The notes beneath the pieces were generated by a model. That model did not search any database. It saw only the letters and a list, made by a program, of their open reading frames with translations, and was not told where the DNA came from. From contig NZ_JAHZAA010000018.1 in the NCBI RefSeq assembly GCF_019424165.1, positions 1 through 48,022 of the forward strand: a DNA stretch of 48,022 nucleotides, in the 5' to 3' direction. Position 1 is the stretch's first letter. Every line of letters begins with the position of its first letter. The position numbers and the translations under genes are program-made. The stretch comes from Desulfovibrio sp. (GTDB lineage Bacteria > Desulfobacterota > Desulfovibrionia > Desulfovibrionales > Desulfovibrionaceae). Below are positions 38,103 through 46,495 of the stretch, in pieces.

Positions 38103-39508
38103 GCTTTCTCCGAGGCGTTGGCGGTTTTTGCATCCGATGCCGCGTCTGCGTCTGCTTTGTTCTGCCCGCCGTCATCGGCATCTTTTTCAGTTTTGGGCTT
38201 GCGGCCAAAAGCTGCGGCCACCCAGATGCTTATTTCATACAGAATAAGCATGGGGCAGGCCATGAGCAGTTGTGAAACCACATCTGGCGGGGTGAGAATG
38301 GCCGCCACAATAAAGATGCCCAGAATCGCATAACGCCGCACCTGCCGCATCATGGCAGCGGTGACAACGCCCATGCGCGCGAGAAAGAAAGCAAAAAGCG
38401 GCATTTCAAAAATAATGCCGAAGGCCAGAATGAGCTTGAGCACAAAGCTCAGATAGTCGCTCACCTTGGGCATGGCCACAATTTCTTCGGTGGCAAAGCT
38501 CACAAAGAAATTGAAGGCATAGGGAAAGACCACAAAATAACAGAACGCGCCGCCGCAGATGAAGAACAGGGCCGACATCACCGCAATGGGGATGATATAT
38601 TTTTTTTCTTCTTCATACAGGCCGGGCGCGATGAATGACCAGATCTGGTAGAAAATCACCGGGCTGGATACGAAAACACCCGCCACAAAGGCAATGTGCA
38701 TGCGGGTGAAAAATCCTTCGGGCAGGGTGGTGTAAATGGCGTGCGAACCCTTGGGCAAAACGGCCAGAAGGGGATTCACCAGCACGTCAAAAATGGGGTC
38801 CACTACGGCCCAGCAGGCAAAAAAACCCACGATCACCGCAATACAGCAACGCACAAGGCGCATGCGCAGTTCGCCGAGGTGATCCATAAGGCCCATGGGC
38901 TTGTCCGGGCCGCTTTCTTCCTCGTCATCGTCCTCATCGGGCGTGGCTGGGGGCTGCCCGCCGGAAACCGCCGGAACGGGAGCAGGCTCTTCCGATGCGT
39001 TGGGCGGAAACGGACTGGCCGGGGGCAGGGGCGGCTGGCCGCCCGAGCCAGCGGCAGCGGCGGGCGCGGCGGCGGGTTCGGCAAGAGTTTCGGCAGCAGC
39101 TTCGGCGGATACCGTGTTGCCCGCAGCGTGCGTGTTCACAGGCGTGTCGGCATTTTCAGCCGAATCCTGATCCGGAGTTTGCCCCGGGTCTTGGCCGGAA
39201 ACGTTGGCCTGGGGGGCATCTTCGCTGTGGGGGGCATGCGCAGCCCCGGCAGGGTCTTTCATGCCGTCCTGCGCCGGGAGTTCCGCAGGGGGGGCGCTGT
39301 TATCGGGCGTGTCTTCCGCCCTGTTTTCCGCCTGGCCGCCGTCGGGTGCGGCAGAGGCCGCCAGATGGCTGGCGGCCTCAAGATTCACGTTGCCGATGAC
39401 GGACAGTGCAGCGGCGGCTTCCGGCCCGGCGCCGGATTCTTCGGAACCGGAGGCGTCAGAAGTGCTTGCCGCGGCCTGCTCCAGTGGAACTTTTTTTTCT
39501 TCGGTCAT
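38099..39508 (-). CDS. tatC: Sec-independent translocase subunit TatC with long N-terminal extension
   Basis: TatC is the multi-spanning receptor of the twin-arginine export system. The core (about residues 203-435) starts at GLMDHLGELRMRL and has six predicted membrane segments. The loop FIAPGLYEEEKKY contains the conserved Glu that contacts signal peptides, and LTPPDVVSQLLMACPMLILYE closes the family signature. Residues 1-202 are an Ala/Pro/Glu-rich, acidic, apparently disordered extension that standard TatC proteins of about 250 residues lack. The C-terminus has a further hydrophilic tail of about 35 residues. It overlaps tatB and hisB by 4 nt each. Confidence 0.95.
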   Translation of the reverse strand: MTEEKKVPLEQAAASTSDASGSEESGAGPEAAAALSVIGNVNLEAASHLAASAAPDGGQAENRAEDTPDNSAPPAELPAQDGMKDPAGAAHAPHSEDAPQANVSGQDPGQTPDQDSAENADTPVNTHAAGNTVSAEAAAETLAEPAAAPAAAAGSGGQPPLPPASPFPPNASEEPAPVPAVSGGQPPATPDEDDDEEESGPDKPMGLMDHLGELRMRLVRCCIAVIVGFFACWAVVDPIFDVLVNPLLAVLPKGSHAIYTTLPEGFFTRMHIAFVAGVFVSSPVIFYQIWSFIAPGLYEEEKKYIIPIAVMSALFFICGGAFCYFVVFPYAFNFFVSFATEEIVAMPKVSDYLSFVLKLILAFGIIFEMPLFAFFLARMGVVTAAMMRQVRRYAILGIFIVAAILTPPDVVSQLLMACPMLILYEISIWVAAAFGRKPKTEKDADDGGQNKADADAASDAKTANASEKA

Positions 39509-40089
39509 GCCTTGCCGCCGTTTTCAGAAGCAGGGGTGGACGGAGTAAGGCGGGCTTCTGCAGCGCGCGCTTCAGCTTCGGTTCGGGCCAGGGCTTCAGC
39601 CAGGGGGCTGCCTTCGGGGGGAGCCTGCACGCCGGAAGCCGTAGCGTCTGTTTCCGGGGCGGCAACTGGTGCTGCTTCCGCAGCAGGGGCGGCCTGGGGC
39701 ATGCTTTCAGCCTGCGGGGCCTCTGACGGGGCCTGTACAACCGTGGTGTCCAGCACTGCTTCGGATGCAGGCGCATCCTGGGCTGTCGCCGTACCCTGAT
39801 CCGCGGCACGGGGTTCAGGCTGTTCCGCTGCCTGCGCTGCGGTTTGTTGTGCTGCCTGCGCTGCCTCAGCTTCGGCTCTGGCGGCTTTGGCGGCTTCTTT
39901 TTTGCGCTTTTTCTGCTCTTCCTCTTCAGCCTCGGCATTGAGGGTGCGCTGGAAGTCGGTGGAAACCCGGCGGAATTCGCCCATAGCCTTGCCCAGCGTG
40001 CGCGACACATTGGCAAGGCTCTTGGGACCCAACACAATCAGGGCCACCACAAGGATGACCAGAAGCTCCGTGCTGCCTATACCGAACAT
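39505..40089 (-). CDS. tatB: Sec-independent translocase subunit TatB (TatA/B family)
   Basis: A 194-residue single-span protein. The N-terminal membrane helix (MFGIGSTELLVILVVALIVLG) has the conserved Glu8, followed by the hinge GPKSL and an amphipathic helix (SRTLGKAMGEFRRVSTDFQ). The remainder is an Ala/Glu/Gln-rich coil and low-complexity tail. Length and the ELLVI/GPKSL pattern favour TatB over TatA. No separate tatA is in the window. It starts 9 bases after guaA and its stop overlaps tatC by 4 nt. Confidence 0.93.
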   Translation of the reverse strand: MFGIGSTELLVILVVALIVLGPKSLANVSRTLGKAMGEFRRVSTDFQRTLNAEAEEEEQKKRKKEAAKAARAEAEAAQAAQQTAAQAAEQPEPRAADQGTATAQDAPASEAVLDTTVVQAPSEAPQAESMPQAAPAAEAAPVAAPETDATASGVQAPPEGSPLAEALARTEAEARAAEARLTPSTPASENGGKA

Positions 40090-40098
40090 ACGGTTCTC

Positions 40099-41634
40099 CT
40101 ATTCCCATTCAATGGTGCTGGGCGGTTTGGAGGACACGTCGTAAACCACGCGGTTGACGCCTTTGACTTCATTGATGATGCGGCCCGACATGCGCTCGAT
40201 GAGATCAGCGGGCAGGCGCGCCCAGTCCGCGGTCATGGCGTCAACGCTGTCGACCACGCGCAGGGCCACCACGTGTTCATAGGTGCGTCCGTCACCCATA
40301 ACGCCCACGGTCTTCAGGGGCAGCAACACGGCAAACCCCTGCCAGACCTTGCGGTACCAGCCGGATTCGCGCAGTTCCTGCTGCACGATCTTGTCGGCCT
40401 GGCGCAGGATGTTGAGGCGTTCTTCGTTCACTTCGCCAAGCACGCGGATGGCGAGGCCGGGACCGGGGAAGGGATGCCGCCACACGATGGAATCGGGCAT
40501 GCCGAGCTCGACCGCCACTTTGCGCACCTCGTCCTTGAAAAGTTCGCGCAGAGGCTCAATGAGCTTGAGCTTCATTGTATCCGGCAGCCCGCCCACGTTG
40601 TGGTGGCTCTTGATGACGGCGCTGGGCCCCTTGTGGGAAATGGATTCGATGACGTCGGGATACAAGGTTCCCTGGGCCAGAAAGTCCACCTGGTCGAGCT
40701 TGTTGGCTTCTTCATCAAAAATTTCAATAAAGGTGTGGCCGATGATCTTGCGTTTCTTTTCGGGATCTTCCACGCCCTTGAGCCGGGACAGGAAGCGATC
40801 CTGTGCCTGAACGAAGTTGAGGTTGAGGTCAAAATGCTCGCGCAGGTAGCTGACCACCTCATCGCCTTCGCCAAGACGCAGCAGGCCGTTGTCCACAAAA
40901 ATGCAGTGCAGGCGCTTGCCTATGGCCCTGTGGAGCAGCACGGCCACCACTGTGGAGTCGATGACGCCCGAAAGGGCGCAGACCACATGCTTGTCGCCCA
41001 CCTGCTCGGCCATTTCCTTGATTACGCGCTCCACAAAAGAAGACATGGTCCAGTCAGGCTTGATGCCCACGACCTTGAACAGGAAGTTGTGCAGCATGCG
41101 CTCGCCATCCACGCTGTGGTGCACTTCAGGGTGGAACTGCACAGCGTAGATTTTGCGGGTCTCGTCGGCCATGGCGGCCACTTCGAGGGTGCTGGTGCTG
41201 CCTGTAACCGTAAAGCCTGGCGGCGGGGCCATAACCTTGTCGCCATGGCTCATCCATACGCGGGTGGGCGCGGTGATGCCTTCCCACAGGGCGCAGGGCG
41301 CGGTGAAATTGAGGTCGGCCGGGCCGTATTCACGCGTGAGAGACTGGGCAAGCTGCCCGCCCAGCCCGCAGGCCAGAAGCTGCATGCCGTAGCAGATGCC
41401 GAGCACAGGCACACCCAGTTCAAGAAAACCGGGGTCCAGCGCCGGGGCATCGGCTTCGCCCACGCTGGCGGGGCCGCCGGAAAGGATGATGGCCTGGGGC
41501 TTCATGTCGGCCACCTGCTGGGCGGTGGTCACGCAGGAATGAATTTCGGAGTATACCCCGGCCTCGCGCACGCGGCGCGCGATAAGCTGGGTAACCTGTG
41601 AGCCGTAGTCTATTATAATGACCTTGCTGGGCAT
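40099..41634 (-). CDS. guaA: GMP synthase (glutamine-hydrolysing)
   Basis: GuaA aminates XMP to GMP. The 511-residue protein has an N-terminal class I glutamine amidotransferase: nucleophile Cys81 in LGICYGMQLLA, and QFHPEVHHS with the His/Glu pair. The C-terminal ATP-pyrophosphatase domain and dimerisation domain (RHPFPGPGLAIR, ending in PPSTIEWE) follow. The PP-loop, normally SGGVDS, reads SGVIDS (residues 222-227), so the second Gly is Val. The codons are clear, so this is either a real lineage variant or a sequencing difference. The start at 41634 has GAGG upstream. It follows guaB by 86 bases. Confidence 0.97.
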   Translation of the reverse strand: MPSKVIIIDYGSQVTQLIARRVREAGVYSEIHSCVTTAQQVADMKPQAIILSGGPASVGEADAPALDPGFLELGVPVLGICYGMQLLACGLGGQLAQSLTREYGPADLNFTAPCALWEGITAPTRVWMSHGDKVMAPPPGFTVTGSTSTLEVAAMADETRKIYAVQFHPEVHHSVDGERMLHNFLFKVVGIKPDWTMSSFVERVIKEMAEQVGDKHVVCALSGVIDSTVVAVLLHRAIGKRLHCIFVDNGLLRLGEGDEVVSYLREHFDLNLNFVQAQDRFLSRLKGVEDPEKKRKIIGHTFIEIFDEEANKLDQVDFLAQGTLYPDVIESISHKGPSAVIKSHHNVGGLPDTMKLKLIEPLRELFKDEVRKVAVELGMPDSIVWRHPFPGPGLAIRVLGEVNEERLNILRQADKIVQQELRESGWYRKVWQGFAVLLPLKTVGVMGDGRTYEHVVALRVVDSVDAMTADWARLPADLIERMSGRIINEVKGVNRVVYDVSSKPPSTIEWE

Positions 41635-41720
41635 AGTGTCCTCATGATCTGTATGAGCTTCGCGCGCCGGGGCGCGCCGGTTGCCTGTCTGCACGGCGTG
41701 CGCCCTGCGGCGCAGCGGCC

Positions 41721-43178
41721 CTAGTTCTCGATGCGATAGTTGGGGGCTTCCTTGGTGATCACCACGTCGTGCACATGGCTTTCGCGCAGGCCCGCCGGGG
41801 ATATTTCGCAGAAGGTGGTGTTTTCAAACAGTTGCGTGAGGTTGTGCGCGCCTACATAGCCCATGCCCGAGCGCAGGCCGCCCATGAGCTGGTACACGGC
41901 TTCCATAACCGGGCCACGGTACGGCACACGGCCCACAATGCCTTCAGGCACGAGCTTTTTGCTCTTTTCCTGGAAGTAGCGGTCAGAGCTGCCTTCCTTC
42001 ATGGCATCGATGGAACCCATGCCCCGGTAGATCTTGTACGTGCGTCCCTGGTACAGGATGGTTTCGCCCGGGCTTTCTTCCGTACCGGCAAAAAGCGAGC
42101 CGACCATGACTGAATGCGCGCCCACCACAAGGGCCTTCACGATGTCGCCGGAAAATTTGATGCCGCCGTCGGCAATGCAGCAGCGATCCATCTCACGTGC
42201 GGCGCGGCCGCCGTCCATAATGGCCGTGACCTGGGGTACGCCCACGCCCGCCACGATGCGGGTGGTGCAGATGGAGCCGGGGCCGATGCCCACCTTGACG
42301 GTGTCGGCGCCAGCCTCAAGAATGGCCTTGGCCCCTTCATAGGTGGCCACGTTGCCGGCCACAAGCTGGCAGTTGGGAAACGACGACTTGACCATACGGA
42401 TGGCCTTGATGACGTTGACAGAATGCCCGTGGGCAGAGTCAAGCACCAGCACGTCGGCTCCTGCCTCAAGCAGTTGCTCGGCGCGAGATTCGCAGTCCTT
42501 GCCGATGCCGATGGCCGCGCCCACGCGCAGGCGTCCGGCGGAGTCTTTGCAGGCGTTGGGGTATTTTTGCACCTTGTCGATATCTTTCATGGTGATGAGG
42601 CCGCGCAGGTGACCTTCTTCATCCACCACGAGCAGCTTTTCAATGCGGTGCTCGTGCAGATGCTGCTTGGCTTCGGCAAGGGATGTACCCATGGGAACGG
42701 TAACAAGGTTTTCGCTGGTCATGACGTCGGCCACGCGTACGGCCTGGCCGTCTTCGACAAAGCGCACGTCACGATTGGTAAGAATACCCACCAGGCGGTC
42801 GTCGGCCACCACGGGCAGGCCGGAAACGCGAAAGTCCGACATGAGGTCAAGAGCTTCCTGCACCGTATTGTTGGGCGAAATGGTCACCGGGTCGAGAATC
42901 ATGCCGCTTTCGCTTTTTTTGACTCTCTCTACTTCCAGGCGCTGCCGGGCCACGGGCATATTTTTATGGACGATGCCAATGCCCCCCATGCGGGCCATTG
43001 AAATGGCCATGGCCGATTCCGTTACGGTATCCATAGCGGCGGAAAGCAGGGGGATGCGCAAGGGGATGGAAGGGGTAAGCCAGGTGGCTATATCCACGGC
43101 GTCAGGGGTAATGTCCGAATAGCCGGGAATGAGCAAAATGTCGTCAAAGGTCAGCGCTTTGCCGCGATTGGTGAACAT
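41721..43178 (-). CDS. guaB: Inosine-5'-monophosphate dehydrogenase
   Basis: GuaB oxidises IMP to XMP with NAD+, the committed step to GMP. The 485-residue TIM-barrel enzyme has the N-terminal ALTFDDILLIPGYS. Two CBS domains (about residues 95-205) interrupt the barrel, followed by LDSAHGHS. The catalytic loop is GIGPGSICTTR, and the flap segment is EGSSDRYFQ with the VPEGIVGRV motif. The start at 43178 is preceded by GAGG; an out-of-frame ATG sits between that site and the start. It is first in a seven-gene minus-strand unit. Confidence 0.98.
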   Translation of the reverse strand: MFTNRGKALTFDDILLIPGYSDITPDAVDIATWLTPSIPLRIPLLSAAMDTVTESAMAISMARMGGIGIVHKNMPVARQRLEVERVKKSESGMILDPVTISPNNTVQEALDLMSDFRVSGLPVVADDRLVGILTNRDVRFVEDGQAVRVADVMTSENLVTVPMGTSLAEAKQHLHEHRIEKLLVVDEEGHLRGLITMKDIDKVQKYPNACKDSAGRLRVGAAIGIGKDCESRAEQLLEAGADVLVLDSAHGHSVNVIKAIRMVKSSFPNCQLVAGNVATYEGAKAILEAGADTVKVGIGPGSICTTRIVAGVGVPQVTAIMDGGRAAREMDRCCIADGGIKFSGDIVKALVVGAHSVMVGSLFAGTEESPGETILYQGRTYKIYRGMGSIDAMKEGSSDRYFQEKSKKLVPEGIVGRVPYRGPVMEAVYQLMGGLRSGMGYVGAHNLTQLFENTTFCEISPAGLRESHVHDVVITKEAPNYRIEN

Positions 43179-43534
43179 GGCATCCTCGTAATATGCTGGA
43201 ATATTTGTTCAAATTGTAGTCTAACAGGGTATCCCCTTGCGGGCCGTATGTCAATGTGGGCTGTGGTTCCGCGGCCTGACCAGTGGGGACACGGGCCGGG
43301 CCGGTCGCTCCTGTGCGGAGCGGGTGCTTGCGCGTACAGTTTTTGAGCGCCCTTGGCAAGTCCCGGAGGGTGCTTTTCTGTTCAAGACTTGACGTGAGGC
43401 GGCAAACATCCTATGAATCACCACTTCGCCCCTGTGGGGCGTATGCGCCGTGCGGCGGCCGCGTGCAGGCATGTCTGCGCGGGGCGGGCGACAGCACTGC
43501 TTTTTTGCCGCTTGGCGGCCCCTGTGGAGATTGC
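43179..43534. other. Divergent promoter region between guaB and ffh
   Basis: This 356-base gap is AT-rich only near guaB (43190-43230), where a TACAAT on the minus strand is a possible -10. The rest is GC-rich with a small hairpin CGCCCC/GGGGCG (43427-43441). The frame of ffh stays open back to 43283, but the conserved Ffh N-terminus begins at 43535. No SRP RNA gene was recognised. Confidence 0.5.
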
Positions 43535-45073
43535 ATGTTCGAAAGCCTTTCAGACAGACTTTCCGGCGTATTCCGTTCTTTCGGCGGACGCGGCCAGCTT
43601 ACCGAAGAAAACGTGCAGGCCGGCCTGCGCGAAGTACGGCTGGCCTTGCTGGAAGCGGACGTTAACTTCAAGGTCGTTAAAGACTTTGTTGAAAGCGTGC
43701 GCGAAAAGTGTCTTGGCCAGGAAGTGCTCAAAGGGGTAAGTCCGGCACAGCAGGTGGTCAAGATCGTTCATGATGAGCTGGTCAGCCTGCTCGGCGGCGA
43801 AACCGCCGCGCTTGACCTTCAGGGGCGTGAACCTGCTGTCATCATGCTTGTGGGCCTGCAGGGTTCGGGTAAAACGACCTCTGCAGGCAAGATAGCAAAT
43901 ATTTTGCGCAAGCAAAAGATGCGCCCCTACCTTGTGCCGGCCGACGTATACCGCCCTGCGGCCATTGACCAGTTGACGGTGCTTGCCAAACAGCTGGACA
44001 TGCCCTGCTATCCTTCCACCGTGGACATGAACCCCGTGGACATAGCAAAGGCCGCACTTGAAGAGGCCCGGCGCGAGCAGGCCACGGTGCTGCTGCTCGA
44101 CACGGCGGGCCGCCTGCATGTGGATGAGCCGCTCATGCAGGAGCTTGAGGCCATCAAGGCTGCTGTGCAGCCGCAGGAAATTTTGTTCGTGGCTGATGCC
44201 ATGACCGGCCAGGATGCCGTGACCGTGGCTGAAAGCTTTAACGAGCGGCTGGGCGTCACCGGCGTGGTGCTGACCAAGATGGACGGTGATGCGCGCGGCG
44301 GCGCGGCCCTTTCCATCCATGCGGTGACAGGCGCGCCTGTCAAATTTGTGGGTATGGGCGAAAAACTGTCGGAGATGGAGGTATTCCACCCCGACCGTAT
44401 TGCCGGGCGTATTCTGGGCATGGGCGACGTGCTTACTCTGGTGGAGAAAGCACAGGGCGCCATCAATGCCGAGGAAGCCGAAGAGCTGGCCCGCAAGATG
44501 AAAAAAGCCAGCTTTGACCTTGAAGATTTTCGTACCCAGATGCGCCGCATCAAAAAGCTTGGTTCGCTGGAAAGCATCCTCAAGATGATTCCCGGCCTGG
44601 GTGGTCTGCGCGACAAGCTGGCCGAAGCCAGCGGAGCCATGCCCGAAAAGGAAATGGCGCGCACCGAGGCCATAATCAATTCGATGACCATGGCCGAGCG
44701 GCGCAATCCCGACCTTCTGAACGGCAGCCGCCGGGCGCGTATTGCCAAGGGCGCGGGTGTAACCGTGGCTCAGGTGAACCAGCTTGTGCGCCAGTTTGAG
44801 CAGATGCGCCAGATGATGAAGGGCATGATGGGCGGCAAGGGTGCAAAAATGCCCTCAATGCCGCGCATGCGCGGTATGCCCCCCGGCATTATGCCCCCCG
44901 GCGGCATGGGCGGTATGCCCGGCATGGGCGGCCTGCCTGGTATGGGTGGTCTGCCCGGAATGGGGGGATTGCCCGGCATGGAAGGCATGCCCGTCGGGCG
45001 TGCCGGTTCCGGCAAATCGGCTGCAGCTAAAAAGCGCAAGAAAAAAGAGCGCCAGAAGCGCAAGAAAAAATAA
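43535..45073 (+). CDS. ffh: Signal recognition particle protein Ffh
   Basis: Ffh binds signal sequences and the SRP RNA and hydrolyses GTP with FtsY to target membrane proteins. The 512-residue protein starts MFESLSDRLSGVFRSFGGRG (N domain). The G domain has GLQGSGKTTSAGK (about residue 107), DTAGRLHVDE and TKMDGDARGG. The M domain holds MKKASFDLEDF, KMIPGLGGL and RIAKGAGVTVAQVNQLVRQF. The C-terminal tail is unusual for its G-M-P repeats (four PGMGGLPG-like units, about residues 468-486) and a Lys/Arg-rich end. TGGAG precedes the ATG. It leads the ffh-rpsP-khpA-rimM group. Confidence 0.97.
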   Translation: MFESLSDRLSGVFRSFGGRGQLTEENVQAGLREVRLALLEADVNFKVVKDFVESVREKCLGQEVLKGVSPAQQVVKIVHDELVSLLGGETAALDLQGREPAVIMLVGLQGSGKTTSAGKIANILRKQKMRPYLVPADVYRPAAIDQLTVLAKQLDMPCYPSTVDMNPVDIAKAALEEARREQATVLLLDTAGRLHVDEPLMQELEAIKAAVQPQEILFVADAMTGQDAVTVAESFNERLGVTGVVLTKMDGDARGGAALSIHAVTGAPVKFVGMGEKLSEMEVFHPDRIAGRILGMGDVLTLVEKAQGAINAEEAEELARKMKKASFDLEDFRTQMRRIKKLGSLESILKMIPGLGGLRDKLAEASGAMPEKEMARTEAIINSMTMAERRNPDLLNGSRRARIAKGAGVTVAQVNQLVRQFEQMRQMMKGMMGGKGAKMPSMPRMRGMPPGIMPPGGMGGMPGMGGLPGMGGLPGMGGLPGMEGMPVGRAGSGKSAAAKKRKKKERQKRKKK

Positions 45074-45191
45074 GGCATTTCGCGGCAAGGAGCGCCGCCG
45101 TAGCGGCAACACCTCTTTGCGCCAAGGCTTTTCCGCCCTTGCCCTTTCCCGGGCGCAACGATAACATAACACCTCAAAGGGAGTTGGACTC

Positions 45192-45431
45192 ATGGCTGTA
45201 AAGTTGAAATTGACCCGCCTCGGCAGCAAAAAGCACCCCTTCTACCGGGTGGTGGCCGCCACTGACGAAACCCGTCGTGATGGCCGTCCGCTGGAGTTTT
45301 TGGGCTACTATAATCCCATGACTGATCCGGTTGAAGTCAAGCTCGATGCGGACAAAATCAAGGAATGGCTGGCCCGTGGCGCAGAACCCACGGACACCGT
45401 CCGCGCCCTGATCAAAAAACACATGGCCTAG
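45192..45431 (+). CDS. rpsP: 30S ribosomal protein S16
   Basis: The 79-residue protein has the S16 signature: AVKLKLTRLGSKKHPFYRVV at the N-terminus and GYYNPMTDP in the middle, then the VRALIKKH C-terminal helix. S16 is needed for 30S assembly. An AAAGGGAG ribosome site lies upstream. It is 118 bases downstream of ffh and 155 bases before khpA, the common ffh-rpsP-khpA-rimM arrangement. Confidence 0.98.
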   Translation: MAVKLKLTRLGSKKHPFYRVVAATDETRRDGRPLEFLGYYNPMTDPVEVKLDADKIKEWLARGAEPTDTVRALIKKHMA

Positions 45432-45586
45432 CGCATTCCGCTACGCTTCCGCCACGGCGGCAGATGCCCTGCGGCCTCCCGCATATCGTAAAACATGGCG
45501 GGAATGGCCGTTTATGGGCAAATCGGCACTGCGCACGGCCTTTACTGTTCCGGATATTTCCGGCGCAGGCCCCTTGGAGGTGTACA

Positions 45587-45817
45587 ATGAAGGCCCTGAT
45601 CGAATATATTGCCCGGTCCCTGGTGGATCACCCCGACGAGGTGCAGGTCAGCGAAGTGGAAGGCGAGCAGACTACCGTGCTGGAACTCAAGGTTGCCAAA
45701 GAAGACCTGGGCAAGGTTATTGGCAAGCAGGGGCGCACGGCCCGTGCCATGCGCACCATTCTGAGTGCCGCTTCCATCAAGTGCAAAAAACGCACTGTGC
45801 TGGAAATACTGGAATAG
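45587..45817 (+). CDS. khpA: KH-domain RNA-binding protein KhpA
   Basis: A 76-residue single KH-domain protein (YlqC/KhpA). The GKVIGKQGRTARAMR motif (GxxG loop IGKQG, about residues 46-50) is the RNA-contact element. KhpA works with KhpB in RNA binding and cell-size control in Gram-positives; the role in deltaproteobacteria is less clear. The start has GGAGG six bases upstream. It is 12 bases before rimM and certainly co-transcribed. Confidence 0.95.
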   Translation: MKALIEYIARSLVDHPDEVQVSEVEGEQTTVLELKVAKEDLGKVIGKQGRTARAMRTILSAASIKCKKRTVLEILE

Positions 45818-45829
45818 CGTCTGGAAGTT

Positions 45830-46357
45830 ATGGCCGATTCTTGGATTCATATGGGTACGCTTGCGCGGCCCCACGGCATTAAAGGGGAGATCTGCATCGA
45901 CTGGTATGCGGACTCCCCCTTGCTTTTGACAACCCCGCTCTGGATTCAGGCGGGCGATGGCGAGCCGCGCCGGGTACGTCAGGTGGCTGTGCGCAGCCAT
46001 AAAGGGCGCCCGCTGCTTCAGCTTGAAGGCGTGGTTGACCGCAATGCCGTTGAAGGGCTGCGCGGTTGCAAACTGTTAACCAAACGCGAAACCCTGCCGG
46101 AACCGGAAGATGATGAAGTCTATCTGGAAGACCTGCTGGGGGGCGATGTTTTTTTGCCGGACGGAAAACGTCTGGGTACGCTCGACCACTTTGAATATCC
46201 TGCGGGGCTTGAGATGTGGGTCATCATGACCGATGACAACCGCGAAGTGCTCTTTCCTGCAAGGCCCGAATTTATCGCGGGCTTTGATCTGGAAGGTCCG
46301 GCCGTTATTATTGATCCGCCGGAAGGCCTGCTGGATATTTATCTTTCTGAAAAATAG
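45830..46357 (+). CDS. rimM: Ribosome maturation factor RimM
   Basis: A 175-residue protein with the RimM N-terminal beta-barrel (MGTLARPHGIKGEICID) and the C-terminal PRC-barrel (VYLEDLLGGDVFLPDGKRLGTL and PEGLLDIYLSEK). RimM assists maturation of the 30S head near S19. It follows khpA by 12 bases. A terminator follows at once, so trmD and rplS, which are commonly next, are not part of this transcript. Confidence 0.96.
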   Translation: MADSWIHMGTLARPHGIKGEICIDWYADSPLLLTTPLWIQAGDGEPRRVRQVAVRSHKGRPLLQLEGVVDRNAVEGLRGCKLLTKRETLPEPEDDEVYLEDLLGGDVFLPDGKRLGTLDHFEYPAGLEMWVIMTDDNREVLFPARPEFIAGFDLEGPAVIIDPPEGLLDIYLSEK

Positions 46358-46385
46358 CCCGTATATGGGGCATGCTGTGACTATA

Positions 46386-46408
46386 AACCCGCGCAAGCGG
46401 GTTTTTTA
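46386..46408 (+). terminator. Rho-independent terminator after rimM
   Basis: AACCCGC (46386-46392) pairs with GCGGGTT (46397-46403) across a GCAA tetraloop, followed by a run of six T residues. This is a strong, compact terminator. Confidence 0.93.
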
Positions 46409-46433
46409 CTTGCGAACCTTTCGCTGCCCGGCC

Positions 46434-46461
46434 TTGCCATGCAGTTGGTGCGCCTTATAGT
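46434..46461 (+). promoter_or_regulatory. Candidate sigma-70 promoter of mutM
   Basis: TTGCCA (46434-46439) and TATAGT (46456-46461) are separated by 16 bases. They lie between the rimM terminator and the mutM start at 46496. Confidence 0.6.
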
Positions 46462-46495
46462 TAGTGCATGTTATTTGCCCGATCAGAGGATGACC

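Noticed and set aside
39844..41601. 585-codon open frame antisense to guaA and tatB
   Set aside because: Shadow frame; both minus-strand genes are certain.
43179..43534. 4.5S SRP RNA gene next to ffh
   Set aside because: The conserved GGAAG-containing loop of SRP RNA was not found in this gap.
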